A stretch of 42,143 nt of DNA. It comes from Brachionus plicatilis (taxonomy: Eukaryota; Rotifera; Eurotatoria; Ploima; Brachionidae). A program made the position numbers and the translations under genes. This document shows positions 22,441 through 35,194 of the stretch, piece after piece. Every line of letters starts with the position of its first letter. Position 1 is the stretch's first letter. The notes below the pieces were generated by a model. It did not search any database. It worked only from the letters and a program-made list of their open reading frames with translations, and was not told the origin of the DNA. Location: contig QEOQ01000552.1 of the NCBI GenBank assembly GCA_010279815.1, positions 1,031,000 to 1,073,142 on the forward strand. Reading direction: 5' to 3'.

Positions 22441-22991
22441 ATACATCCAAATTCAAATATGTGTAGGATTATTATTTTCAATGTTCAAATCGACATTGGT
22501 ATTTAATCATAAAAAATTATTTGATTTAAAAAATAAAAACATTAAATTTTTAGCAATTTATTTTTTATTTTACAAATAAAAATATCTTTTATTATAAGAA
22601 ATATTTAATTACAACCATGATGATATATTTTAAATAAAGGTCTCAAATTTAGAGAATTTAACTCCTGAATTTATCAATAATAATAAAGCATTTTGCCTCT
22701 GGTTTTCAAAGATATAAATTTTTTGATTTAAAAAAAAAACTAGAAAAAAAATTCAAAATTTGTTTTTTCCTTAAATTCTAAATACAATTTCTCTAAATTT
22801 TAAACAAATATATGAGATAAAACGATTGAAATAAAAAAAAATTAATAATTCTTTAATTTATCAAGATAGTCTTTGAACTGTGCACCTTATTTTAAAAAAG
22901 AGGATTCAAAATTTAAAAGTTATTAATAAAGAAAGAATTTTCTAAAATTGTACAATAATTCACCAAAGCTCTACTCAGCTAGATATATCAG
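22441..22991. other. 3' flank of the TACC gene, no other gene seen
   Basis: AT-rich. Reverse complements of AATAAA (TTTATT) occur near 22560-22570 and could serve as poly-A signals for the minus-strand TACC transcript. No repeats recognised. Confidence 0.35.
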
Positions 22992-25900
22992 CTACTTTTG
23001 ATTTGGCTTCACTTTTGACAGCAAGTCCTCTAGAAGATTCGTTAATTCATTGTTCTCTTGATCCTTAGATTGAATTTTTTTACTTTTAATAATAAAAAAA
23101 ATTGAATAATACTTTTTGCTGAACAGTCAGTTCCAAAGATGAAGTTTTTATCTCCGCTTTTCTGAGTTCTGCTCTGAGTGTTTGCAATTCGATACCTGTA
23201 CTTTTTCTCAATTTCTCAATTTCGTTGTTAGCACTTCATTGATTTTAAATTAATTAAAAAAAAAAAAAGCAAAAATTCGGTTCAGTAATTAAAATTTGTT
23301 TAAAAAAAAATTGCTGTGAATATAAGATATTTATTATCGATAATTATTTATTCTAATTTAACAAATTCAGAAATAAGACTTTTAATCGGCAGACTTGTAC
23401 AACAGTCATGAAAAAAAATTATACTTTATATAATTGTTGATGAGTTAAAAATTCAATACAATAAATTAGGTGACCAAAGAATTGAATTTGATATATTGTT
23501 ATATAATTTTTTATTAAATAAATTAATTGATTATTAAAAGTATTTTTTTTTAATTACAGAGTCAATGTCAAAATTAAGCAAACAAATTTTCAGTTTGTAT
23601 TAAAATCTGCTTACTAAGCAGATTACTTTTTATGATCTACCTTTTATGATCAAAGGTAGATTTTTTAAAAATCATTTTGATTTAAATTTTTTAAAAGCAT
23701 ACTCTATTAAATTTAGACCAAAACTAATATATTGTTTTTGGTTATTCAGCTTGCTGAAAAGTACACACTATCATCTTAAAAAAAAAAAAAAAGACATTTT
23801 GTTTTTTAATCAAAGAGGAGAGGCACATTTTTCAAATTCTAGAAAAAATTCAAATGAATAATTTGAATTTTAATGAAATAATATTCTTTTTTAAAAATAT
23901 ATAATTGTGAAAAATAAAACAACAAAATGAAATTTTTACTATTCATTAAATCATTATAATAGAGTTTAAATGAGCTAATCATTTCAATACTCAAAAAGTT
24001 TTTCCATATTTCGTTATCTGGTTCTTTGAAAGGATAAAACTTTATTTTTCGTTGTCTAATGTTTGAATTATAAAAAATTTATTCAAAAAGCTTATTTCAC
24101 AAATTTAACGTTATCATATCAATAGAAAATCTACTCCCGGAAATTTTTGGATATTTTTTGGTTTAAATTTTTAAGCTTTTTCTTTTAATAACAAAAAATC
24201 TTCCTTTTCAATTTTTATTTGAACTGATTATTTTTTGACAACTAGCTTAATTCTAACTACAATTTATTAATTTTAATTATTGAACCATAGAAAAAAAATT
24301 TAACTCACAATTCAAGTTTTTCCTCTGCATGCTTTTTTAAAGTGGAATATTTAACTCGTTCTTTGTCCAACTGGTGCTTATAGCTCTCAATGGCATGCTG
24401 CAAACCATCTTCATTTTTTTTAAATTCCTCCACTTTTATTTTAAGCTTTTCAAATCTTCTATGCAAATCATCGAACGCTCGTTCGACACCAATCACATCC
24501 TCTTGTAAATGGTCTCTCTCTTTGGTCAACTCCAATATTTCACTCCTTAGTTTGGTCTCGTTATCCTCTCTATTATTGTCCATATTTTGAATAATTGTCT
24601 CGAATTCAACAACAATGACCTGGAACTTTTTATTCTCCTCATCTAATGATCTTATTTGATCCAAATAAGACTTTTCTCTTTCCCTGGCACTGCTCAATTC
24701 GGCAATCAGCTTAGACATAGAGGGGTTCAAAGAGGTGTCATCATCGCTCAGACCAGTCACAGAGGTCACTGATGAAGTCAGGCTACTGTTGCATTTTTTT
24801 TCCAAACTCTTGGTCATTTGAGCCCTAGGCTTTGAATTCGCCAAGTTGCTTGGATTTGACTTGTTCAGCAAGTGGATGTCGTCGAGCATGGACTCTTCAG
24901 TCAAAAACCTAAAGCTCTCGGAGGTCTCGTTAAGATTTGCTTTTCGAGAAATATGCATCCGGTCTAAGTCTAAAATGGAGCTGTTTGGACCCTGTCAAGC
25001 AAAAAATAGAAAAAAAAATTCCCTTAAATATCCTTAAAGATTACATTCTCATTTATTTTCGAATGGTCCAGTGAGATACTTGAAGAAAGAGATGACTTTC
25101 GCTTTGAATCCTCGGTTTGGGACAAATTTTTTTCGCCAAAGTGCTCGTCTGGGTTAATGGTTGATTGAAATTCTGACTTTATCTCCGAATTGTCAGCTTG
25201 ATTTGTCAGAGTCGAGTTATCCATGGCAATTGAGCTTCGTCTTGTCACGTTTATATTTTTGTGTGTATTTTCATTATTGGCCGAGTCTGATTTTATGTTG
25301 TTAGTTTCGACCAGCGACTGACTATCTATACAAGCCGTGTTTGTCAAAGCTGTCTGCTCGTTTTCTTCTTCGACTATTTCGCTTAGGAAAAATTTAATAG
25401 ATTCTTGTTTATCGCGAATAATACTCAAACGTTTTATCTTTTCAGCTGAGCATTTTTTTTAAATGATAAATTTTTAGCAGAATTTTAATTAAATTAAAAA
25501 GCGGGTCACATCGCGCTCTCAAAAATAGTAAATAAATAATCACCAAAAATTAAATTAAATACAAAAAAATAATGTTCAAAAAAATCTTGAATTTTAAGAA
25601 TTTTTAGAAAATTTTGTTTTTTAATTCAATAAGTAGACGAATTTAAATTTAAAATTAATTTAAATCAATTAAAACATCTATCAAAATTGAAAAAGTATAC
25701 GCCTACTAGACGAAAGATGATCTGACTTTTATTTTATCAAAAACTTACCTAAAAAAATATGTATTTCTCTTTAAGATATTCATTAATTCATATTATTTTT
25801 AATCCTTTTTTAAATTTAGTTGAATATTAAGTAACAAAGCTCGAAAAAAGATTTGATTTTAAAATCTTTTGAAAAGCAATTAGAAAAAAAACATTATTTT

Positions 25901-28703
25901 TAATTTATAAGATATTTGAAAGCTAATGAAAGAAATGAAAAATAAAATGGCAAACTCAATTGATTGAAGAGACTTTATTTGATAATTAAATTTAAAAAAA
26001 AGTTTGTCCATAAAATATTCGTTAATAATTCAAAAATTGAGGAGAATATTCAGAAAAAAGGCAAGAAAAAATTTCGTAATTAAAGCTATTGAAAAAGAAA
26101 TAAGAGAAAAATATTTACAAATTTTTCAATCCTTTTTTTTAATAAAACTTCCTCTAATCTATCTAAAAAGTATTGCACTAAAATTTTGATTTTCCTTTCT
26201 AAAATATTTAGTAAAAATATGTAAAAAAATATTGATTTAAAACCCATTGAAAATAAATAAAAAAAAATTTTTTATAATAAATTTTTTCAAACCTTTTTTT
26301 TTATAAATAATTAATTGTGATAATTTAAAATGCCTTAAAGTATAAAAAAAAAAGGGTCCATCGAGTATATTTTCGACGAAAGAGACTATCTATAAAAAAA
26401 TATGTAAAAATTAATTTGAAAGTAATTTAAAATGATAAAAATGATAGTAAGATCTTGATTAAAGAAAGCTAAAATTGTTAATAATCCTAAAGGCCGTCTC
26501 GCGGCATTTAAGGCTAATAAAGCTGTCTTGAGTCGGTAAATTTTGTTCTGATATGCCGAATAATTTGGGTCAAATGATTTTTTTTAGCGAGAGAGCGTTA
26601 TGAGCCAAACATGGTACTTACGACTCAGTGAGCGGCAATTTTGTATGATTGGATCAAACTGCAGGTAAAGTGACTTTCTGGCAAACTCGGAGAATTTTGC
26701 TGGTGATTTCTTAAAGTTAAAATTTTTTATTTGTAAGTCTAAAGAATGGGACTAAACAAAAACAAACAAAAATAAATTCTCTTTTGAGCAAACAAAAAAA
26801 AACAAATTTAATTTCCCTCAGCATTTTTGGCAGTGTCGAAAGCAAAAAAAATTCAAATTTTTGAATTTCTATCATAATTTTAAATCAATATAAAATAAGA
26901 AAACAAAAATTTTTCTTTTTGAATTTTCGTAGTTGTCGAAAATATTCATAATAATTGCAAATATAATTTATATTTTCAAGTAACCCGAGACCTATAATTT
27001 TACTCTAAAATAAAAGTTTTTTTTTGTTGTAGTTTTGTTTAAAATAATCTTAGAGCTAATTTAGTTAACATTTTTCGAAGCCACTTACTTTAACTGTGCT
27101 GTCTTTCTCCTTCTTTTCCAACAAATCCAAAAACGATTGAAACTCTAGAGAAAAAAAAGAAAAAAACAGGTGATTAATATTTTATTTACGGTCATTTTGT
27201 GTGCAGGGCGGAAAGAGCTATAAACCTAAATTAAAGATTTTGCTTAGCTCGCCTAATCCTTAGACTTGAATTTAGGACACGAATTTAGCAAGCCAACTCG
27301 AGCTTTAATTTAAAATTTAGCTCTCTTTCAACTAGTTGTAAATATTTGAAGGGGACAACAAAAATCTGGTCACAACTAATAAAATCGATATAGTGTTCGA
27401 TTCAAATTAAAAATGACCTTTAGGAAAAAAGAGGAAAATTTTGTCCAATTTTACCTGATTCATTTGAAAATATGGAGTCAAAAATAAAACTGTCCGGAGG
27501 CAACAAAGAACTGCTGTTTACTGACGAATTGTGGTTGGAGTTTTCCAAGCTGAACTGGGTGGTATTGTCATCATTGTCGGTCAGAGTGGTTGACAAAGAT
27601 TTTCGATGAGTGGCAAACTTGGTGGTTTTTTGCGGCGTTTGAAATGGATCATTTAGATCATTGGACTCAGTTTTATCTGCATGTTCTTTTTGCACTTCCT
27701 GAGGGGACACAGACGATGCCGATGACAAATCAGTGGTCGAGGAGACCACCGAAACAGACGCAGACTGGTTGGCAGTAGGCGAAAATGGTTGATTGCTGCG
27801 TCTAGAATTGTTGCCAGAGCGCTTTTTGTGACTCTCCCATTCGTCTTCGGTGGTGGTGTTTGGACAGTTGTCTTCCTGCTGGACCCTTAGTCTGCTCGGA
27901 GATGGCGATCTGGTCAAGCCTCGCCTAGAGTTAAACGGGTTCATGTCTTCCTTGAGAAAGTATTCCGAGTTGTGTTCATTGGAAATAGATGAGGACGAGG
28001 ACGTGGCTGAGTCGAAACCAATTTTTGCTTTGGTCTGAAAAGGATTTGTGTTTTCGTCGAATTCGAAGGTCTTGTCTCCATTTTCGCTTGAGGGACGTGA
28101 CACTCTGGCTGGCGGTCGAATCGGCTTGACTATTTTTGGCCCAGTTGATTTTGTCGTGTTCGGGGATACTGGTGTCGGATTTTCGCTGTCTTTGTTTTGT
28201 TGAAGAGCCAGCTGTCTGGCAAATAGCGGCGTTCCCGGATCCACCTCCATTGGTTCTTCGTCAAAATTACTTAATTTCAAAGTTTACTTTTTATTTTTTA
28301 TATTATTCAAAATTTTTTATTTATTTATTAAATTATTTGTGCAAACAAAATGCTAAATTGAATTATTTTAATTAAAATTAAAATTGATTGTCAATGTATT
28401 TTATGCTCCAATGGTCAAGTAGTCTTCCTTGTAAAAAAGATAGAAACAAAATTTTTTTTTTTCACTTCAATTTATCTTAGAGAATGCGCAATTTTGCCAG
28501 ATTTTAGTGAACATAGAATTAAATTAAAATAAAAAATGATAATAGATGCTGCCGATTTGGAATAATAAAATGAAATATCGAAAAAAATAATTTTCAATTT
28601 AGCCAATGCAACAAAAAAATGATAGATAAAAATAAATTATTTTTTTTTTTTTAATTTTAAAATTTAATTAAAACTTAGATTACCTGACGTTGTTTATAAT
28701 CAT
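22992..28703 (-). CDS. TACC: Transforming acidic coiled-coil (TACC) protein, eight coding exons
   Basis: TACC proteins bind centrosomes and spindle microtubules, usually with XMAP215/chTOG, clathrin and Aurora A. Assembled by eye with GT-AG introns and matching phases, the coding exons are 28703-28684 (ATG), 28269-27455, 27144-27089, 26709-26622, 25445-25045, 24991-24309, 23233-23113 and 23063-22992 (TAG). This totals 2256 bases, 751 residues. The C-terminal coiled coil (about residues 552-745) carries the TACC hallmark: RRFEKLKIKVEEFKKNE, then HAEEKLEFANNEIEKLR and a final ENNELTNLLEDLLSK. The 26.6-26.7 kb exon gives SLYLQFDPI followed by SP across the junction, a short motif I recall preceding the TACC domain. 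The N-terminal half is Ser/Asn/Pro-rich and looks disordered. Two introns are only 49 and 53 bp; the longest are 1075 and 1176 bp. The seven-codon first exon is the weakest call; an internal ATG at 28239 is the alternative start. The 27.1 kb exon is only 56 bp. Confidence 0.9.
23604..23661. repeat. Two adjacent perfect hairpins in a TACC intron
   Basis: AATCTGCTTA-C-TAAGCAGATT (23604-23624) is followed closely by ATCTACCTTT-TATGATC-AAAGGTAGAT (23635-23661). Both have exact 10 bp arms. They lie inside the 1075 bp intron between TACC coding exons six and seven. They may form RNA hairpins or be relics of a small element. Confidence 0.6.
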
Positions 28704-31189
28704 GCTGGTGTAAATATCACTTTGTCTAAATGAAAAATTAGTCAATTAGTCTTGAATTCAGGATTTGTTTAAATTTGTGTTCAACTCAAGTGTTCGTACT
28801 TGTTTTCATAATTTTCCAAGACTGAATTTATGCCAACTATGAAAAATATGCATTCACTTTGGAGAAAAAAAATAAAAGAAAAAAAACTGCTTAACACGCA
28901 GTTATAGCTTGGTTTATGTCAATTGTTTAAGAATGGCTAAAATGATTGCACACGATAAGAGAATATTTATTCTGTATTAGATTTAAATTTTGTTTTAATC
29001 ATGGCTTTTTGAGTGGCTTTAAATTGCTAACTTTGTACAATTTTAGCAAATAGCCGAGGAAATTTTTTCCCACATTTCCCGCTCTAAAGATCTCTTAAGT
29101 ATTTTATGGCTTTGGTTACAAAACAAACTTTTATAAGTATTCTATAATCTTAGATTTGAATTTTTTCGAAAATAATTGCATAATAAACCTAGTCATAGGG
29201 CTATATTTATCCAAACTATTAAGTCTTTTATTTAATATTCAATTTTTGGTTCTATTTTCTGAGCATTTTAGAAAATTAATTTTTTGTTTTAGAGAAATTA
29301 AAAAAATATCCTTTTTGATTTACTTGGTTACAAAAGAAAAAATTAGGTCTTGAATTATTCTACCTCATATTGACTACTTAATTAACAGAGGCATTGTGAG
29401 GTCTGCTACAAAAAGTTTAATTTTAACTTTAATTTATTTGATTAATTTGATAAAATTGTTATAAACTAAATACGAAGTTAATTAGGTCTGTTAAAATTAG
29501 ACTCTTCGATGAATTTTAGCCTAAAATTCTTCTAAGAGTAGACTAATAAATAAAATTAATTTATCTTACTGTTTTTAAAAGGTTGATTTTTAATTGATGG
29601 AATTACTGATTGTTTAGAAGTATTTTAATAAATAGATTTATGGAAATAATGACAGCTCTAAACGAATATGAAAAAATTATTTCACTATAAAAAATGCTAT
29701 TTAGCTCAACAAGAACTAGAGCAAAAACAAAAGTTTTTTCTTTTTTGTGGATAGTTAATTATAAGGTAGAGTGGCTTGAATAAAATAGAAAATCTATCTG
29801 CTCAGTGAAGATTCGAATTTTTATCTCGTTTTATTTACAATTCGATTAATAATTGTGAAAAAAAATTGTAGAGAGACGAAAATAATTAACTATTCTACTA
29901 AATAAACTCTTAAACCTTAATAAAATTGAATTTGGAAATTGTCCAACTTAAATATTAAATATTCAGTATTTGAAAGATGCATTCAGCAAGAAATTTTTTT
30001 TTTAATTTAAAGTCAAATAAATAAAATCTTGAAAAAAATTAGGTTATCTTTTAAAAAATTTTCATGCATAAAATTCAATGAAGTTTAATTTTTAAATACT
30101 TGATTTTAAATTTTTTCTAATTTTCATTTAATCACAAAAAAATAAAACGTAAATTTTTGCGATTTGATCAACTCTAAGAAGGAATATATACTTGATAGAA
30201 TGATATATTTCATATTATAAAAAAATGATTCTATAAATTCTGATTCAGATCAATCGATTGATTATGCCACTGAAACTTTACCTTAAAATATTGTCGAATT
30301 ATTTATTAAATTAATTAGTCGTCAGTTCTTGTTGCTTATTTCAGTTATCTTAAATTAAAAATTCGGCATAAAAAAACAGTTGTCATAATAAAGTAGATTT
30401 GCTATCTTTAGGATAAATAACTTGACACCAAAAAATAAAAAAATTATCCACAAAGTAATATTGAAAAAAATTAAATTTATAGAGAAAAATCAATTTAAGA
30501 TTTTTTAGATCTTAAAATTTAGACCAATTCTTTTCAAGAACGTTTTAACATACATTTTATTATTTCTTTATATATTTGAAATGAATTTGTTTTTTTAATG
30601 AACAAACAATTTTAAGCTTGTAAATTGTGAACCACTATAATTTTCACATGTATTTAAATCAAAAGTGTGTTAAAAATCTAATTTTCAAGCATTTAAATTA
30701 CGATTAGACCCTTAAGACAGGCTTGATTCAATCACAATTAAAAATACCATTAAAAATTAAAAAAAAATTGTATGCCACTTTCTTTATTTAGGATTTATTT
30801 AAAAATATTACTAATACTTAATAAATCGACATAAACATTGACAAGAACTGACGCTAGTGATAAAACATAATTCGATTTGATTTTAATTTTTATCTTAATT
30901 CAAAAAATAAATCTAATTTAAATTTTAATAAGATGCTTGACCTAATAAACTTACCGACAAAATCAAATTAGCTTATTCATAAAATTTAAGAAAAGCCAAA
31001 GGCAATTGGTAAAATTTACAGGTTTGTAAAGGTTTTTCCAATTTTTAAAATTTTGACTCCATTTTTCGTCTGAGACTATATTAAATTACGTTGGCATTAC
31101 ATATTTACAACAAGAATTTTTTTGCGATTTTATCTTTATTTGAAGAGGTTTTTTTCTAGATAAAGATAAACTAGTAAACAAATATTAAC
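28704..31189. other. Upstream flank of TACC and long AT-rich gap, no gene seen
   Basis: The TACC 5' UTR and promoter should lie just right of 28703. A minus-strand acceptor-like TTTCATTTAG is placed at about 28728-28737, so the first coding exon may itself be preceded by a spliced or trans-spliced leader. Further right, short frames (for example 29156-29353) are hydrophobic AT-codon chance ORFs. Confidence 0.4.
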
Positions 31190-31830
31190 AATAAGAACCA
31201 GTCAGAAACTAGAATCAGAAGTTGGTGCAGCTGTCTGGTCGCCCTCAAACCAGAAGGACATCAGAGTCTTAAAGATTTCCAAACTCGTCAATAAAATTAG
31301 AAGCTAGAAAGATGAAGATCGTCTTGCAACTTTGGGTTAAACGTAGCTCCACGAACTTTGGTCTAGAAGTAACTTGAACCAATTATTCAAATTCAATAAA
31401 GGAATTAATGATGTAAGTTGGGTTAAACCTCTTGTGGAGTGCGACTCAAACCGGACCGGCTCTAGGAATAAGAGGCCACAGGAGAAATTTTCCGGTCAGG
31501 CATCAACTAAACACATTCAGAGGTTTAACTTCTTTACGAACAGAATCGTCTAAAGGGTGGAACGGCTTGCCAGTCGAAGTCAAAGAAGCTACAACAATCA
31601 ACCAATTCAAGAATAAATTTGACGCTTTCAAGTCTAATGCAACAACTTTTTAAAAACTATAAACATAAGAACTATTAAAAACTAAAAATAGAAATTTAAG
31701 GGTGCACATGTCCGTGGATTCATGCACATTTAGCTACCATAGAAGTTTTCCTTGTAAGACTTCTCCGCAAGCATGCTTGCTATAACTTTTATTTATTATT
31801 GTGATAATTATTATTATTATTATTAAAATA
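31190..31830 (+). mobile_element. LINE 3' end with decayed RT C-terminus and (ATT)n tail (family B, copy 1)
   Basis: The 5' part reads GAAVWSPSNQKDIRVLKISK with a stop shortly after, and the next frame gives EDRLATLGL. An uninterrupted frame at 31432-31653 follows: GIRGHRRNFPVRHQLNTFRG, then GWNGLPVEVKEATTINQFKN. This is the ordered C-terminal end of CR1/L2-like LINE polymerases (AxWxP, ERLxxLGL, R...F..R....WN-x-LP-x-x-x-x-A-x-x-x-x-x-FK). After the stop comes a 3' UTR shared with 18055-18237 and an ATT microsatellite at 31808-31826. Multiple stops and frame shifts show it is dead. Confidence 0.8.
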
Positions 31831-32997
31831 AAATTGAGGAATAGAATGTGAAAGTGCTTTGTTTATTTCAATGCCTTGTTTAGATTGTTTCTCAGAAGAT
31901 CCTAACGAAAAGCAATTCCTATATTTATTTTTGAGAGTTTTTTGTAAAGAAAAATTTTTAAATTTTCTACAAAAAAAATTAATTAGTCAACAATTTAAAC
32001 AAATTTTTGTCTATAAATTGAATACTAATTTGATTAAAATTCCTCTTTTTCTAACAATTCGATTTTTATATTCAGATTTAAAATATACTTAGTTTTTTAA
32101 AATTTTTAGGAAAACAAATGACTTGTAAATAAATATTGAATTATAGATATTCACTTTTAATTATTAAATATGTCATTAGAAATCATTTGGCGTAATTAGA
32201 ATTTTTTAAGTTATATTCTATAAAGGTAAGCTACATAATCTAAAATGGGATGTGAAGCAGAATTTAAATTAATGCTTAAATTTAGAAATGTTAAAACTTT
32301 GAATTAAGCATTTAAATATTACTCAAATTTAAGTATATCAATTAATTTTTAATCAAATCAATATAAAATATTTTACTTTAATTTTCTTAAATCTTTGAAT
32401 ATAAATTTATTTGATTTCTGTTTGAATATCTAATATTTAAATTCATCGCTAAGTATTGCAGATGAATGAAATAATTTAAAATTTTTATTTGATAAAAATT
32501 CTTTTTTTGAGAAAAAAATTAATTAAAATGTTATAAAACGATTTTTTAAAGTTTCAAAAATGAAAAATTACTATCAAAGTTAAGAGTGGTGAATATTTAT
32601 TTCTATCAAACAAGCTATTTCTTTGGAAATAAAGACCAACAAGTCGAGTTGCCTACAATTTCTGCATTTAGAAAATAATTTCTGCATTTAAATTTCAATT
32701 GTTACGTGACGTAACAATCAATCTAAATGTTTTCTTCAATTGTAAACGTCTGTCTGATAAAAGATGGTTTTCCTTATCAAACAATGACAAATACTCTTTA
32801 AATGGTAATAAAACTTTAAATGTTATTAAATAGTAAAATTCCGGTATTAAAACTGTTAACTGAAGGCGCTTCAGCTAATTCACATGGCAAGGAATTCCAT
32901 TATACATTTCCTATCAAAAAGAAGAATTTTTTCTGTCTTGATCTTTAGTTGTCATATTTAAAGCATTTTCCCCTTGGTTTTTGATTATTTGAAATTA
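31831..32997. other. No gene seen; short palindrome
   Basis: ATTGTTACG-TGA-CGTAACAAT (around 32698-32718) is a perfect 9 bp inverted repeat. TTTCTGCATTTA is directly repeated just before it. The sequence at 32860-32990 may include debris of the adjacent Tc1-like element, since it lies downstream of its reading direction. Confidence 0.35.
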
Positions 32998-33228
32998 TCA
33001 TTTTTCTTCAAGATTGAGATTCGGTGATCTTACACGCCATGGTAGAATCTCTATATTGTGCTTATCAAATCAATCATTCACAAAATGAGCTCTTTTTGCT
33101 GGAGTGCTGTTTTGCTGATGGTCTTACTGATGGTAAAGGTTGTTTTCCAGTGTTTGGATATACATATATTGGTAAATACGCTCAGTATAAATGTTACGAA
33201 CACATGTGCCTTTATAAGCGCATAATTA
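32998..33228 (-). pseudogene. Dead Tc1/mariner transposase fragment
   Basis: A single minus-strand frame with two internal stops gives YQYMYIQTLENNLYHQ, then QQNSTPAKRAHFVND, FDKHNIEILPWRVRSPNLN and LEE. This follows the Tc1 order: Y-x-x-IL-x-x-N-L-P, QQDNAPxHxAK, WF-x-x-x-NI-x-x-LPWPxxSPDLNPIE. The catalytic Asp of QQDN and the Asp of SPDLNP are both replaced by Asn or lost, so the copy is inactive. Only the C-terminal third of a transposase is present and no terminal repeats were identified. Confidence 0.8.
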
Positions 33229-35186
33229 AATTAGTAATTAGTGCCTAATTAAATTTTTTTTAAATTTTTTAAATTGTCATTCGCACTGTTTTCTTAATTT
33301 TTTGTTAAACTGATTAAAGAAAAATTCAAAAAAATTTGAAACGAATAAATAAATGCTACATTTATTGAATCAAATATCAAAATTAAATAAAATTCTTGTC
33401 TTAAAATAGTTGATTAAATTTAAAAAATAAAAAAAATAAATTCAATTATAAAGTAAATTTCAGGAAATATTTTGTTACGATTTACAGAACCATTTTATTT
33501 CAATAAGTATTTAAATTAATAAAATAATTAATTTAATTCATTTATCCATCTTCTGGCAATATCCTCAAAAATTTGAAAATTATTAAGCCAATTCTGATGA
33601 TGTTGTTTGGTAAAAAATGATAAAAAATTTTAAAATTCTACTAAAATGTCCAAAGTTAGATCATAAACATTTATTGTTTTGATAATGTGTCAAAATCAAA
33701 TTTTAATTTCTTCAATTTCCAATTAACATATTATTTAATACTTTATGAGTATATATCTTTAATAATTTAGATAAGTTACATCATTTTTAATTTACATTAG
33801 TTTAAAAGCATATTTTAAAATTACTTATTAATTTCCTTTTAAATACTATTTTTAATTCTTGTAAATTTTTCCATTAGACAATTTATAAAATTATTTCTCA
33901 AATAAGTAATGCTTCGGGTACATTTTTGTGTATAAGTGCGAAGCAATGTCATTGGCCTTATTTAAAAATAAAAAACGTCATTTAAATTAGACCATAATTA
34001 TTTTTTTTTTAAATAGAATTTAAATGATCTTTAATAGCTCTCTGATTAGGGAAAAATTTTTTCAATTAAAATAAAAAGTACATTTCTTTTTAAAAACCCG
34101 CTAGTTTTGGAATATCAGAAACATGGCCAGAATATAAAATTTTTTTTAATCATACAAACTATGATATAGAAATTTGTATTTCTTTGTCAACAATCAGATA
34201 CCGAACGGACTACTATTACATCAAAAAGAAAGGGCGAAGATTAGATAAGTATAAAAAAAGTGAACAATAAAAAACAACTCATAAAAAACAAATATCAAAA
34301 TTAAATTGCTATATAAGTGAAAAAAAGTATAAATGCTAAGATAAAATTTCAAAAAAGATAATTAAACATAAACTATTTAAAAATTCGATTTAATAATTCG
34401 AATGGTTAAAGAAACACATATTTTTTTGAAAATTTAGTTATAAAATATCAAAACACATAATTTTTTTTGTATTTAGATTAGATAAAAATAAAATAATGCG
34501 TCGAAGAATTGAATGGATATTTATGATTTCTATTGGTTGAAGTGAATTTCGAATACTTTTTATAATTTTTTATATGTTAAAAAAAGAAATGAGCTTTTTG
34601 TTTTAATTAAGAAAATATGTTCCCCTAATCAGAGAGCTATTAAATTATTTAAAGTTATTTTAAAGAAAATTTCATACTGAATTTCCCTGTACATATGTAA
34701 ATTTCACTCTCAATCTGTAAAGTGTGTTATTTAGTAAAATGACTTGGCAAATAATAAAATTTTCCTTTTTTCTTTGACTAGACACTTTAAAAATTAAAAA
34801 AAAATCAAAATTAAATATAATCACTGTTTTTACCAAAATTTAATTAGAAAAGTTTAAAACTTTTCCCCACTAAATTTTTTATCCATTTATAAAAATTATT
34901 TTCAAAATTTCAATTTTGCAAAAATGAAACAAAAAAATTCATTAATAATTTAATTTATCAAATTTTTTAATTGAAGAATTTTCCTATGACATTTCAAGCC
35001 AAAATTGAGCTCAGCTTTTCAAATAAAGCTTCTTAGTGCACACTTGACAGAAAAAGAGCACTTTAGAAATCCCTAACTGAAAGAAAGTCCAAAAGAAAGC
35101 AGTCCAACTTAGGTGAAAATATACTTTATTCTATCATTTTACTGGAATTTCATCATTCGCCAGGTCATTTTACAAATTTACAGTGA
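33229..35186. other. Long AT-rich gap, no gene seen
   Basis: Both strands show only short chance frames. No repeat partner elsewhere in the window was noticed. One less AT-rich patch (34190-34250) has no recognisable content. Confidence 0.4.
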
Positions 35187-35194
35187 CATACATA

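Noticed and set aside
27590..28038. Plus-strand open frames over the TACC N-terminal exon
   Set aside because: They are opposite-strand shadows of the large TACC exon and have no splice or start support.
33024..33248. Plus-strand 74-residue open frame
   Set aside because: It is the antisense shadow of the Tc1-like transposase fragment, which explains the sequence on the minus strand.
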